A DNA stretch of 29,265 bases from Saccoglossus kowalevskii (taxonomy: Eukaryota; Hemichordata; Enteropneusta; Harrimaniidae). This document shows, piece after piece, positions 10,400-19,374 of the stretch (position 1 is the first letter of the stretch; the number at the start of each line of letters is the position of its first letter). The stretch covers positions 219,999-249,263 of the forward strand of contig NW_003105108.1 in the NCBI RefSeq assembly GCF_000003605.2. The letters run 5' to 3'. The notes beneath the pieces are model-generated. The model saw nothing but the letters and a program-made list of their open reading frames with translations. It had not been told where the DNA came from and made no database searches. The position numbers and the translations under genes are program-made.

Positions 10400-11690
10400 G
10401 TTCGTTATAATATCACCAGTAATATTGTTCCGCCCATATTACATATTATAAAAACAACTTGCCCGACTTAGGATTTTATATTCGATACAATAAATTTGTT
10501 TATTCTATGAATATCAATTATGACAGCAAGTATTGTTGAAAAATATCCGAATATTGGTATAATATGTAAAATGATGTTATCAATAAACTATGTACAATTG
10601 AAATATACTAGCATGTCAATTAACATTTACCCATTCACAAACATATGCACGTTTTACGAATAATTTGATAATAAAACGTAATCATAACTGAGAGAAATAA
10701 ATAAAACATTTTCAATTAAATAATGATGTTAAACACGAAGCATAGTGGCTATGGCAATAACGTTATTAAGTAAAGTAAATATGATATAAACATATTTCTA
10801 TGACAAATAAATAACACACAGAAAAAAAATCACCTTGAACGGTGAGATAAAATTACAAAATGAGCAAAAAATATGTCCCGTTTTCCATTGTATATTATGT
10901 TCATACGCAGTTACAGCCTTTGCCAGCACAACGACTATGACAAGTGACGTAAAACTACAGTTGCAAGTTTTGATTATGTTTTCGTTTTATACAATAACCA
11001 GGGTATACTTCTAGCCATGGAACAAAGCCGCGTGAAAGTGTCAGATTCTAAACGATTCAAATAAATTTATTGAAATGTAATCCGACATTATGGTAATCGC
11101 ACGACAGTCATTGCGGAATGAAATTTTAATCTAACGAGTAAGTTGTATTACCTGCCACGCCAAGTATCAAGTATCCGACATTATGGAGACACAGAGCGCA
11201 AAAAATGAAATCAAGCAACATATAAGAATCGGTGCACGAATCTTCGTGCAACAATCCCTAGAAGTACATTGATATATTGAGAGCTAACATACATTCTACT
11301 GTAAATGCAACGTTTAACTCTACCACATAATCTCTACGTATATATACTGCATAAAATAATATAAGAGATTTAATCGATACGCGCCACAAATACAAATGTT
11401 AATCAATTATAGAAGCGTGATGCGATCGAATACTTAATAGATTATACGCTTTTAGAACAATAGTGTTGTTAATTATAATAAGTATACGAACACTTATCTG
11501 ATTAAGTTGTAGTTTAAAAACATCGCATTTAGCTCAGGTTGACACAGGTCAAATGCATGACTGCACAATGCCAGCGGAATTCCATAATTTTCGGATAAAT
11601 TAACATTGCATGTTTGATACGACACTAAGAATTTACTGATAGTAGATATAAAATATACGACACCACTTTCTTCATTTTTGTCCAGTTCAA
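10400..11690. repeat. Tandem segmental duplication, copy B (3' flank of the intact GPCR)
   Basis: This is the downstream flank of the intact receptor gene (minus strand), homologous to copy A at 9388-10185. It holds two segments absent from copy A (about 170 and 285 bp), which are either insertions here or deletions in A. The 3' untranslated region of the receptor mRNA should lie within its right-hand part. I could not fix a poly(A) signal with confidence; an ATTAAA on the minus strand lies near 11369-11374. Confidence 0.88.
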
Positions 11691-11692
11691 GT

Positions 11693-12874
11693 TTATGTTC
11701 TGTGCAACATTTTCATTTTGTACTGTGGGCTTTGTCCCGGGATTCTGGAGAGTGAAGTTGAGCACGACATAAGAGATCGACGATTTCTAGATCTGTTCGA
11801 ACTGACAAACTCAGACGCCAATGACCTCTTGCGCACAGGCAGACCATTTCGTGTGAAGGCTTCTTTGAATGCAAGACGATATCTTCTACTAGCAATGTTG
11901 TAAACATACGGATTGACTGCAGAGTTCAACAGTAAAAGACACCCAGATATGTTATGTAGGCAGTCAGTGCATTCATTGGCAAACATTTCTCGTCCATTGA
12001 TCTCCATCAACTCGGCCAAAAGTCCAACCACTCTGGGCACAACACACACGAATAAGATCACAGCAGTTGCTATGCATACTCGGATGATGTGCTGATCATC
12101 GTGATTGCTATGACGAGCGCTATTCATGGCAACAGCTGCTCTCCAAAGTTGATACGCAGCGAGCGAGTATAGCGTAGTTACACATACCATGGAGGATATG
12201 GTGAGCACCATGAACGCCACACCGGGAAGAAACCGCAGCGTATTGCTTCTGATGACGGGCGCAGAACAGTCAATTATCATCGGTACGTTCAGCGTTGCGC
12301 CTATGAACCAACTTAAAATTATGAGAAGTACATTTTTGGATCGCTTACCAACAATAAACCGATACTTCAGGGGGCTCTTTATCGCTAGGTAACGTTCGAT
12401 GCAAATCAGAACAACAGTGGTGAGTGATGCGAGCAGAGAAACGTCGATTAGAATTCCAAACGTACATTGGAACGCCTCGTTAGCAATGAAATTGCAACTA
12501 GCGGCATCAGAGCCGACACAGATAAACACTGACCAAATCAGGATGGAGTAAAGAAAATCAGCAACTGCTAAATTCACCAGATACCAGTTCGTTGGGGTGT
12601 GGAGCGCAGGTACTCTAAACACTACAAACATGAAAGCCGCGTTTCCCACGATTCCCAGCGTGGACACTGTTATGTACAAGATAAACTGAGTTTGCTGGTC
12701 AATGTAACACAACGCCGACATATAAGACACGTTGTCCGTGTAGTTGGCATTCGAAAAATTCGCGTCCGTTCCATTACCTATTTCCACGGTGCTATCTGCA
12801 AATACTGTATCGACTCTAAGAAAAAGATAAAACAAGTGGAAGAGATAGATGATCGTTAATACCAGAACAGACAT
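11693..12874 (-). CDS. Class A (rhodopsin-like) G protein-coupled receptor, peptide-receptor style orphan
   Basis: Encodes 393 residues in a single exon. The start is fixed: a TGA lies in frame three codons upstream (12881-12883) and the ATG has A at -3. Residues 1-26 form a hydrophobic signal peptide (likely cut after VFA). Four N-glycosylation sites follow (N34, N39, N44, N48). Seven membrane segments span about 63-87, 97-120, 134-158, 181-201, 217-243, 263-289 and 304-328. Class A hallmarks are present: N78 (TM1), LAVAD with D106 (TM2), E160-R161-Y162 (DRY position), W189 (TM4), P280 (TM6) and N321-P322-Y323-V-Y325 (NPxxY), then helix 8 and a basic Ser/Arg-rich tail. C137 and C203 can form the usual disulfide. 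Unusual points: V278 replaces the TM6 toggle Trp, S228 sits where the TM5 Pro is expected, and ECL3 has a CxxC. HTPTNWYLVNLAVAD recalls TRH/neuropeptide-type receptors, but the ligand is unknown. Flanking DNA is partly duplicated. Confidence 0.96.
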   Translation of the reverse strand: MSVLVLTIIYLFHLFYLFLRVDTVFADSTVEIGNGTDANFSNANYTDNVSYMSALCYIDQQTQFILYITVSTLGIVGNAAFMFVVFRVPALHTPTNWYLVNLAVADFLYSILIWSVFICVGSDAASCNFIANEAFQCTFGILIDVSLLASLTTVVLICIERYLAIKSPLKYRFIVGKRSKNVLLIILSWFIGATLNVPMIIDCSAPVIRSNTLRFLPGVAFMVLTISSMVCVTTLYSLAAYQLWRAAVAMNSARHSNHDDQHIIRVCIATAVILFVCVVPRVVGLLAELMEINGREMFANECTDCLHNISGCLLLLNSAVNPYVYNIASRRYRLAFKEAFTRNGLPVRKRSLASEFVSSNRSRNRRSLMSCSTSLSRIPGQSPQYKMKMLHRT

Positions 12875-12980
12875 GCTTCGTCAACCAAGTATTGTTTGCA
12901 ATGAAATTCACTCTGTGATGAATGGATATGAAATAAACATTATAGGACTACCTACACGCACCCGTCGCATAAATCAACAT

Positions 12981-12987
12981 TTTTATA
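12981..12987 (-). promoter_or_regulatory. Possible TATA box of the GPCR gene
   Basis: TATAAAA on the minus strand lies about 107 bp upstream of the receptor ATG. This would give a 5' UTR of roughly 75-80 bases if transcription starts ~30 bp downstream. Such motifs are common in AT-rich DNA, so support is position only. Confidence 0.35.
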
Positions 12988-15480
12988 ATACACATAAATC
13001 GGCACATATTATTAATTCGTGATAACAAAAGTTATATCTAATAAGCTAAAAAAATTATAATAACCTGCAAGGCATCGTGAAAGTTGATCCACGGCAAGAG
13101 GATCAGCGTGTTTTCTTCAAATGCTCAAACTGTTTCTCTAGTTATAATTCACGGCGAACGTTGCCGCAACCACGCCCATCTATATTTTATGCAGATAAAC
13201 AACACATGTCAATCACAAATAAAGTAGATGAAAAAAAACAATCATGCGAACCTATTGTCTGAATGAAAAACGTATTGAGACGTTTGCGATGTAGCTGTTA
13301 TCAAATGACAGGATCCACGAACATTCGATGATGGTGTTAAACATCGTGACTGTGAAAGAGCATATTCACTCGTAAGATAGTTACCATGGGAACACATCCA
13401 TTATGATACCATATTATCTGTGGTTGATCACATTTGTTAATCAGATCACATTGCCATTTGAATTTGGCCAGGAACATAAAGCTTACAATCAACCTTCAAT
13501 CACTTTCGTGTATCGAACCAATAAACAATTACATAAACATTCAATTGCGATTAATTACATATACATGACTTACGCATAGTACCACGTGATATACATCAGT
13601 TGTAGTATACCCACAGTAATGTATTACTCGTGGACGACACTGAACTTGATGTTATCCTTCTACGACCAAGCAGCCATTTTGATAATCACTATGGAGTATA
13701 TATTTAAGGACTGAGGTCACTGTTTGGTCAATGGAATATTTAATGGAATTCTATGTTAGGTATTTCACCGAATTAGATTGGTTTGGTATTTGACCGCAAA
13801 TTATTTGCAATAGTACACGGAGATTGTGTATCACTGTGATAGGACTGCTACGAACCTTGTATAATTTTCCGTCAATTGCACAATTGAGCACACGTCCACA
13901 AACTTTATAGAATCGGAATGTCAAACCGAATGTCCTTGGGCATAACTAAAATAAAACTCTTGATGTCAATAACGCATCAAGTTTCCATTCTTTTCATAAA
14001 CAGCTCTGCGTGTCTGAGCTGCGAATGACATGTGCCCGCATGTTCCAGAAGAGCTTGCCATTCCACGCATCGCATATAAAACAGGCAAACACTGGAGGCG
14101 CATTATATTAACGGTGACGCGTTCACACGCAGTGCCGAGTTTCATTCGAAGTAGATTCGAATATCTCAATATCTTCGATATCTCAAGCGCCTACGGTTCG
14201 CACAATATCTCGCGTACAATCGTATCGTTGCCCATTTGTATAAAATATAGCAGATACATTATAGATTTTTTTAGATAAGTGTCACAGAATAACATTTACA
14301 CCGTGACCAAGGACGAATAGTCGTACCTCATATTATTTTATGCATTAAACAAAACAACTATTATTAGTGCTACCCTTTCCGAGACTGTACGTTCCACTGC
14401 TTTTCCGAGACATTCTATAAGGTAAAATAATATGTTGTAACGTCAACATAAACATGTGTAGACTATGTATGAGAAGATTGGTGAATAATATGAAGTCCAT
14501 GAGTATAGCTTGACCCTCAGGATTTAATTTAGCGATGATGGTGCCTAGGGATATTTAAGCAGCTATGAATTATTAAACAGAAGCGAATATATATATATAT
14601 AGCGTATATATAGGGATTAATGCAAGAGAAATATAAAGTCTAATGGAATCAAACTAATTTCAATGGTACTTATGAATCGGTATAGGTAATGTGGTTGGGA
14701 ATGAAACAGATGACCTCATCCACACTGCTATTATTATTGTTATGATATATTATATCTACCTCACCTTCACCTTCTGAAATATTGTCAACGGTAAACCGAA
14801 AATCAGCGACAATAAATGCTATCCCAATTTATCTATATATGTTACACTGGCGGCACTATCGACACAATGAGCCATAATTCAATCTATATCTATCTGCAGG
14901 ACAATCATTATACACTATATTATTCAAGAGATACATGTCGATTCAAATTTTTCCACAACGTCGATTGAGTGAATGACCCACGGGTCATCGCGTGTTGGAC
15001 ACTGATATGAACGTCTGCAATAAATCATTACAATCCTAAGTGAACATAAACAGATTGTTTAACACATACATTCAATATAATCCCGATACCTAATCCTGCA
15101 TAATACGCTGCGTGTGTTCAATTTGTTTACACGTCTTGTTGGCTTCATAAAATAGTTTTTGTCCACTATAATCCCCAGAATACTGATTCCGCTATTTTTT
15201 TTCTTTAATTGCCAATTCTATTGCTAGCAAGCGCTCCATAAAACGTATTTGTAGAATACTTATATACTGTTATTCCCATATAACTATTAGGTATATATTA
15301 ACAAAAGGTTTAGAAACGGAGATAAACTTTCTAAATTCCTACCAACCTGCATTCAGACAATATCATTACTAATACTGGTTGTCCAAAGAAAGCATGAAGT
15401 TAGCAGTGGCTCTTTGAGTGGAGTGTAATTTTCAACCTCCCAAATGCATTTAACACTTTCTACTGTAAATATCTTAGTAA
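12988..15480. other. No supported gene; short palindrome and AT repeat
   Basis: Overlapping short frames near 13966-14278 on both strands show no recognisable features. An imperfect palindrome ATGACCCACGGGTCAT sits at 14973-14988, and a TA-rich simple repeat at 14585-14611. The rest is AT-rich with nothing I can name. Confidence 0.4.
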
Positions 15481-15546
15481 ATTGGGGTTAATGACAATGT
15501 TGTTTAAGGAGCATCGAACTACTCGCCAACAGGGAATTCACATTAC

Positions 15547-15792
15547 ATGTTGGATATGGCAGCCACAGATTATAAAACAAGTTCGATTACTCTTCCGATA
15601 TGTACCATATGGGAAAATCTCTTGCATACGAACAGCTCATTGCATGAAGAACCTAGAACACTTTCCCTGGGGTATTTAAAACCAAAATTATCTCTCAACA
15701 GTAAGACTGTTGCTGATTTGTTCCTTACGCTGAACGAGAGTAAATATCGGTATTTATTTTATCACTTGTACGCCAGTCGTGTTTTTATTTAG
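15547..15792 (+). CDS. Unrecognised 81-residue frame (weak candidate)
   Basis: The ATG-initiated frame encodes 81 residues of mixed composition. They include Ser/Thr-rich and Leu-rich stretches (for example NSKTVADLFLTLNESKYRY) and are not the Lys/Asn/Ile-only product expected of random AT-rich DNA. The first ATG has poor context; the ATG three codons later (GAT-ATG-G) is better. No domain, signal peptide or membrane segment is evident. The last ~12 codons overlap a duplicated 37-bp segment (see 15739-15876) that is read in a different frame in the neighbouring small ORF, which argues against a conserved protein end. Confidence 0.2.
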   Translation: MLDMAATDYKTSSITLPICTIWENLLHTNSSLHEEPRTLSLGYLKPKLSLNSKTVADLFLTLNESKYRYLFYHLYASRVFI

Positions 15793-15876
15793 TTTCAAGC
15801 CGTATACAATATGGCTCCTCGTATAGTGAGTGTCGGTAAAGTAATCGCATTTATTTTATTATCACTTGTACGCCAG
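15739..15876. repeat. 37-bp duplicated segment, spacing 100 bp
   Basis: The block ending in TATCACTTGTACGCCAG occurs at about 15739-15776 and again at about 15839-15876. The two copies differ by small indels. Confidence 0.85.
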
Positions 15877-15942
15877 ATGACCGTGGATATGGCGGCATAC
15901 TACGTGGATCACCGATACATTTTATTATTTACAACAAATTTC
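15811..15942 (+). CDS. 43-residue hydrophobic small ORF with strong Kozak context (weak candidate)
   Basis: The ATG at 15811 sits in AATATGG context (A at -3, G at +4), the best-looking start in this region. The frame begins MAPRIVSVGKVIAFILLSL, a basic start followed by a membrane-spanning or signal-like helix, then a polar segment and a TGA. A strong splice-donor-like GTGAGT lies 15 bases after the ATG, so the true exon could be shorter. No family is recognised. The middle overlaps the duplicated 37-bp segment. It may be a small membrane protein, a first exon or chance. Confidence 0.18.
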
Positions 15943-17581
15943 TGATGGAAGCAATGGGATTTTATGATGAATTATATGAGTCAAATAAAGCGACAAATAA
16001 CAATATTAAAATTAAGTAGTAAGCTGAAGACAGACGAAGCTAATGAGTAAGAAGGGTTTATCACAGAGAAAGAATGTTACGCACCATCATGAAAAATAAA
16101 ATCCAATAAAACTCCGGCGCTCGATGGGATATCGATTGATTTTTGTGACGTTTTTGTATCGAGGTATAAATTATGCTAGTTGATGATTTGAATGACAGTG
16201 TAGAAAAGGCTGGTTACCGAACTTACATTGCATTGCATGAAAAACACGTATACCCAAAAAAGGGTCTGAATCGATTTACCAAATTGAAGTTCGGCATTTA
16301 CTACTAAATCGTGAGAAATAGTAGTTTAATGAACATAGTACTACTCGCCAACCTTATATGGAGAGATAAGTTAACCACTGTATGTTGCACGACAGTACCT
16401 ACTACTTGTTTTATTTATAACAGGGTGGCGACATCAGGTAAAATTATTGTGAATGCGGATGATACTTCTATACGATACTGAAACGTCACACTAGATGTGA
16501 TCTAAACAAATTAACTGTGGGCATAGCATTACTTTAATAAGCGTCTATAACATGTTTACAGACCCACAACTGATTAACTGTTATGTAAATCATGCAATTA
16601 CTCACATAATTACACAAATAGGTCAAGTTCATGTATTTTATAAACACTTTGAATGTGATCAAAAAATGTGTATTCCAACAGATAATCTTGTGGTGAGCTC
16701 AATGTTTCTGTGGCTGTAATGTGTAAATGTCATAATTATGCTAATTCGATTATTTATGACAGTTTCAGATGTCAGCTAAATCACGTGATATAAAGAGAAA
16801 TAACTACACTGGTTTAATAAATCTGGTATTATTGATTACACATGATATTTTATATATATTATTATGTATTTAACATATTGATATATTGATAGGTCATTGT
16901 GAAAATCAACATTTTGGTAATAGATGTGCTTGATAAATATATACTTGTAGGACGTGGCTAACTTCATGACTTTATTTACGCCGAATTCAAGTTCATACAT
17001 ATGTATGTTCAATAGTTACAGTTGACATACAACAACGGAATTTCTCCGTGGTATTAATATACCCCACAGTGTGTATTCATTAACATTTTGTAAACCTGAT
17101 ATGAGCTCTCATTAAATCAGAGATACTGTAAGTTAAAGGAAAGGTCAATCCTGTCAATATTGTTGGCAATATAGCAGCAGTTATGTACATTTATTTAAAT
17201 AATGGACAAAACAAATAAAAAAAATAAAAAAAATAATAGAGTTATGATACCATATAATATTCCATATAGACGCCATCCATCTTAGCTATTTTCAAGCGCC
17301 CTCTATTGGGTCAGACGAGAATGCGAGCATCATTTATTTGTGCACTGTGACGTCAAAGGCTAGGTTAATTAGTATCCAACTTAGGGGGTTACACAATGTA
17401 TAATGAAGAGAAAAGTAATCACTTAGAGAGTAACAACCTCATATTACTAATATTAATACTTCCTTGTGTTGCAAATGTAATAGACAATACTAATAGTATC
17501 ATCTTGCACATTATAGAATTAGAACTATAATTAATGTATGCGTGAAAACGTCCGCGTTGGAATAGCTTTAAAGGCCCAATT
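15943..17581. other. Gene-free AT-rich stretch, possible small transposon remnant
   Basis: There is no coding support. Around 17140-17360 the sequence changes character (A-rich AAAT/AAAAAAT run at 17210-17236, GCGCCCTCTATTGGG at 17297-17311, a CRE-type TGACGTCA at 17348-17355). Such islands are common in short non-autonomous transposons of marine invertebrates, but I could not find paired ends. Confidence 0.35.
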
Positions 17582-17599
17582 CACTTGCCCGGGCAAGTG
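17582..17599. repeat. Perfect 18-bp palindrome
   Basis: CACTTGCCC followed immediately by its exact reverse complement GGGCAAGTG, with no spacer. It is GC-rich in an AT-rich setting. It may be the end of a transposon or a binding site for a dimeric factor. Nothing else identifies it. Confidence 0.8.
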
Positions 17600-18672
17600 T
17601 TTATTGGAGGTGAGGCTATGCTAACGGTGATTTATCTACATGGCGTACTGTAAGGGGTAACAGCACTCGCGTAATTCAGAAGGACGCTGTGCCAATGCAG
17701 ATAAACTCCACGCATTGTTAGTTAACATATAAGGCAATCGCGATAACAGTTGACATCATACCAAGGTGCCAGGATTCAGCGTCATGAATGATCATTACGT
17801 TTTCACGATTTTTTTGGACAGCGCCCATTTTTCGAAAACTTGAATGGAAAATATGCAAATCAAGTTCCCATGGTAACGTAAGGCATAGTATGACATACAT
17901 ACACCTAGTACAGCATGCGCATAAAAATATACAGTTATCCAAGAAGCCAAAACAAATCTTTAAAATAATTTCCATAAGAACGAAACAAATATTGCCATGA
18001 ACACGTGTATCATAGAATCGCCTGCATTATTCAGGGGTTATTTCAAGAGCAACAAGTGCGTCCTAATTTGCATTAATTTCTGGCCTTCGGAAAGATTTAA
18101 GAACATGTTTTATCTTTTGGTCGTCAATTTGCTTTTAAATAAAATTTAATCCATGTTCATTGAGCATCCAAATGAATATCAACGCGAAACTAACAGATTT
18201 ATTTGAATTCCTAATAACTGTGTAATAAATGGAGTGGAAAACCACCAAGGAACATTCTGAGAATGTCGGCCATGCTCTAAAAAGTGCAATCTATTATGCA
18301 CAGAAGCAGCAGATCGATGGAATTTATATTACGTATTAGGGATAGAAAATTAGTACACGGCTTTACACACATGGAAGTGCCGTGATATATATTGGACATA
18401 TAAGTCGTATCTGCATGACGCACTACCACCGACAGTAGTCGGCGTACCTTGACGAGTAATCCGGAAGAAATCTGCCTCAATTCATGAAGATAGAATATTG
18501 ATGATTGATCATAATGAAATAAAATTTAACAAAATAAAAGTTGATTATTATTACTACCATACACTAAGTTATGTTTGGATAATTATTTAGTAGTAGTAGT
18601 AACAAATTCTCATTTCCGTTTTGGTGGACTTAAAACATATCACGAATATTTACTATTTAGATATAATTTTAG
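17600..18672. other. Gene-free stretch; (TAG)n at 18588-18601
   Basis: Short frames on both strands (17718-17975 minus, 18277-18480 minus) have hydrophobic or basic runs but no recognisable motif. A short TAG trinucleotide repeat is present at 18588-18601. Confidence 0.4.
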
Positions 18673-18882
18673 GTGTATGTTGATTCTTGGGTATTTCTGC
18701 CTCGTCGTCCTGAACTTAATTTAGTAATTCGAACTTCCCAGATTGTGTTTCACGATTTTGGCACGGAAAATGCCTCGGCTAAATCATTTGCTGGAGGACG
18801 GCCGCTTATGTATGTACAACCTAACTTGCAGCACATGAACCTAAATGCGTTAGGCAATAAAAAAATTGTTTTAAGTCAATAA
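18673..18882 (+). CDS. Possible terminal exon of an unknown gene
   Basis: An open frame of 69 codons begins right after ATATAATTTTAG, a plausible splice acceptor, and has no ATG at its start. Its composition is protein-like (WVFLPRRPELNLVIRTSQIV, then HDFGTENASAKSFAGGRPL) and it is less AT-rich than its surroundings. The stop TAA at 18880-18882 lies inside an AATAAA poly(A) signal (18878-18883), and another AATAAA occurs near 18856. The combination of acceptor, frame and poly(A) signal is what a short last exon would look like, but no upstream exon or domain was recognised. A decayed mobile-element tail is the main alternative. Confidence 0.3.
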   Translation: MYVDSWVFLPRRPELNLVIRTSQIVFHDFGTENASAKSFAGGRPLMYVQPNLQHMNLNALGNKKIVLSQ

Positions 18883-19062
18883 AGTACGTTTAATGTCTTC
18901 ACTTTTTCATTGCATAAACACGGTGTTCACCATCGCTTAATATGACACCCTCAAAAGCGAGTAATTCCCGTTCCCCTCAAGGATAAACAATAGTTTTGAA
19001 ACAGTTTTGTTATGGTTAAGGTGTTTATTTGCCTTCAATTGCGTTTTGGTGGTCGTCACTAC

Positions 19063-19374
19063 CGTCCCTGGAATCTTGCCAATAATATTCCCAATTTGCG
19101 TAGCTATCGCTGAGGAAATTCAAAAAATGTTTCGTTGTGTCATGGCGAATACAAGTAATTACCATTACAATAGGCTTGAGCTTTGTCGCCATTTTTTAAT
19201 TATCCTTGATTTTTTTTTCAAGCCAGAGTTACATCACGAAGAATTGTTCCCGGGAGACTGTAATAAAAATGAATCCATTTCCTTCATAAAAAATCACAAC
19301 GGCTTCACTGCGTCTTCCCCGGAAGCTTGCTAATATCGATTGGGTCGCAATTACCGTAGCTATCGCCGAGGTAA
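19063..19374. repeat. Duplicated ~55-60 bp segment, spacing ~252 bp
   Basis: The block at 19063-19119 (CCTGGAATCTTGCCAATA, then GCGTAGCTATCGCTGAGG) recurs at 19315-19374 (CCCGGAAGCTTGCTAATA, then CCGTAGCTATCGCCGAGG). The 108-codon frame across 19007-19333 lacks an ATG at its start and ends inside the second copy, so it is not called as a gene. Confidence 0.8.

Noticed and set aside
11713-12859. Several plus- and minus-strand frames overlapping the receptor gene
   Set aside because: They are shadows of the GPCR coding sequence in other frames; none has motifs of its own.
13077-13262. Plus-strand frame just upstream of the receptor, transcribed away from it
   Set aside because: It starts with GTG rather than ATG, shows no recognisable features, and lies where the receptor promoter region is expected.
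17718-17975. 85-codon minus-strand frame with a Cys-rich hydrophobic start
   Set aside because: It has a real ATG but poor start context and no family match, and it overlaps another open frame of similar quality on the plus strand.
19007-19333. 108-codon frame with a hydrophobic start
   Set aside because: It begins at TTG without an ATG and ends inside the second copy of a local duplication; no domain is seen.
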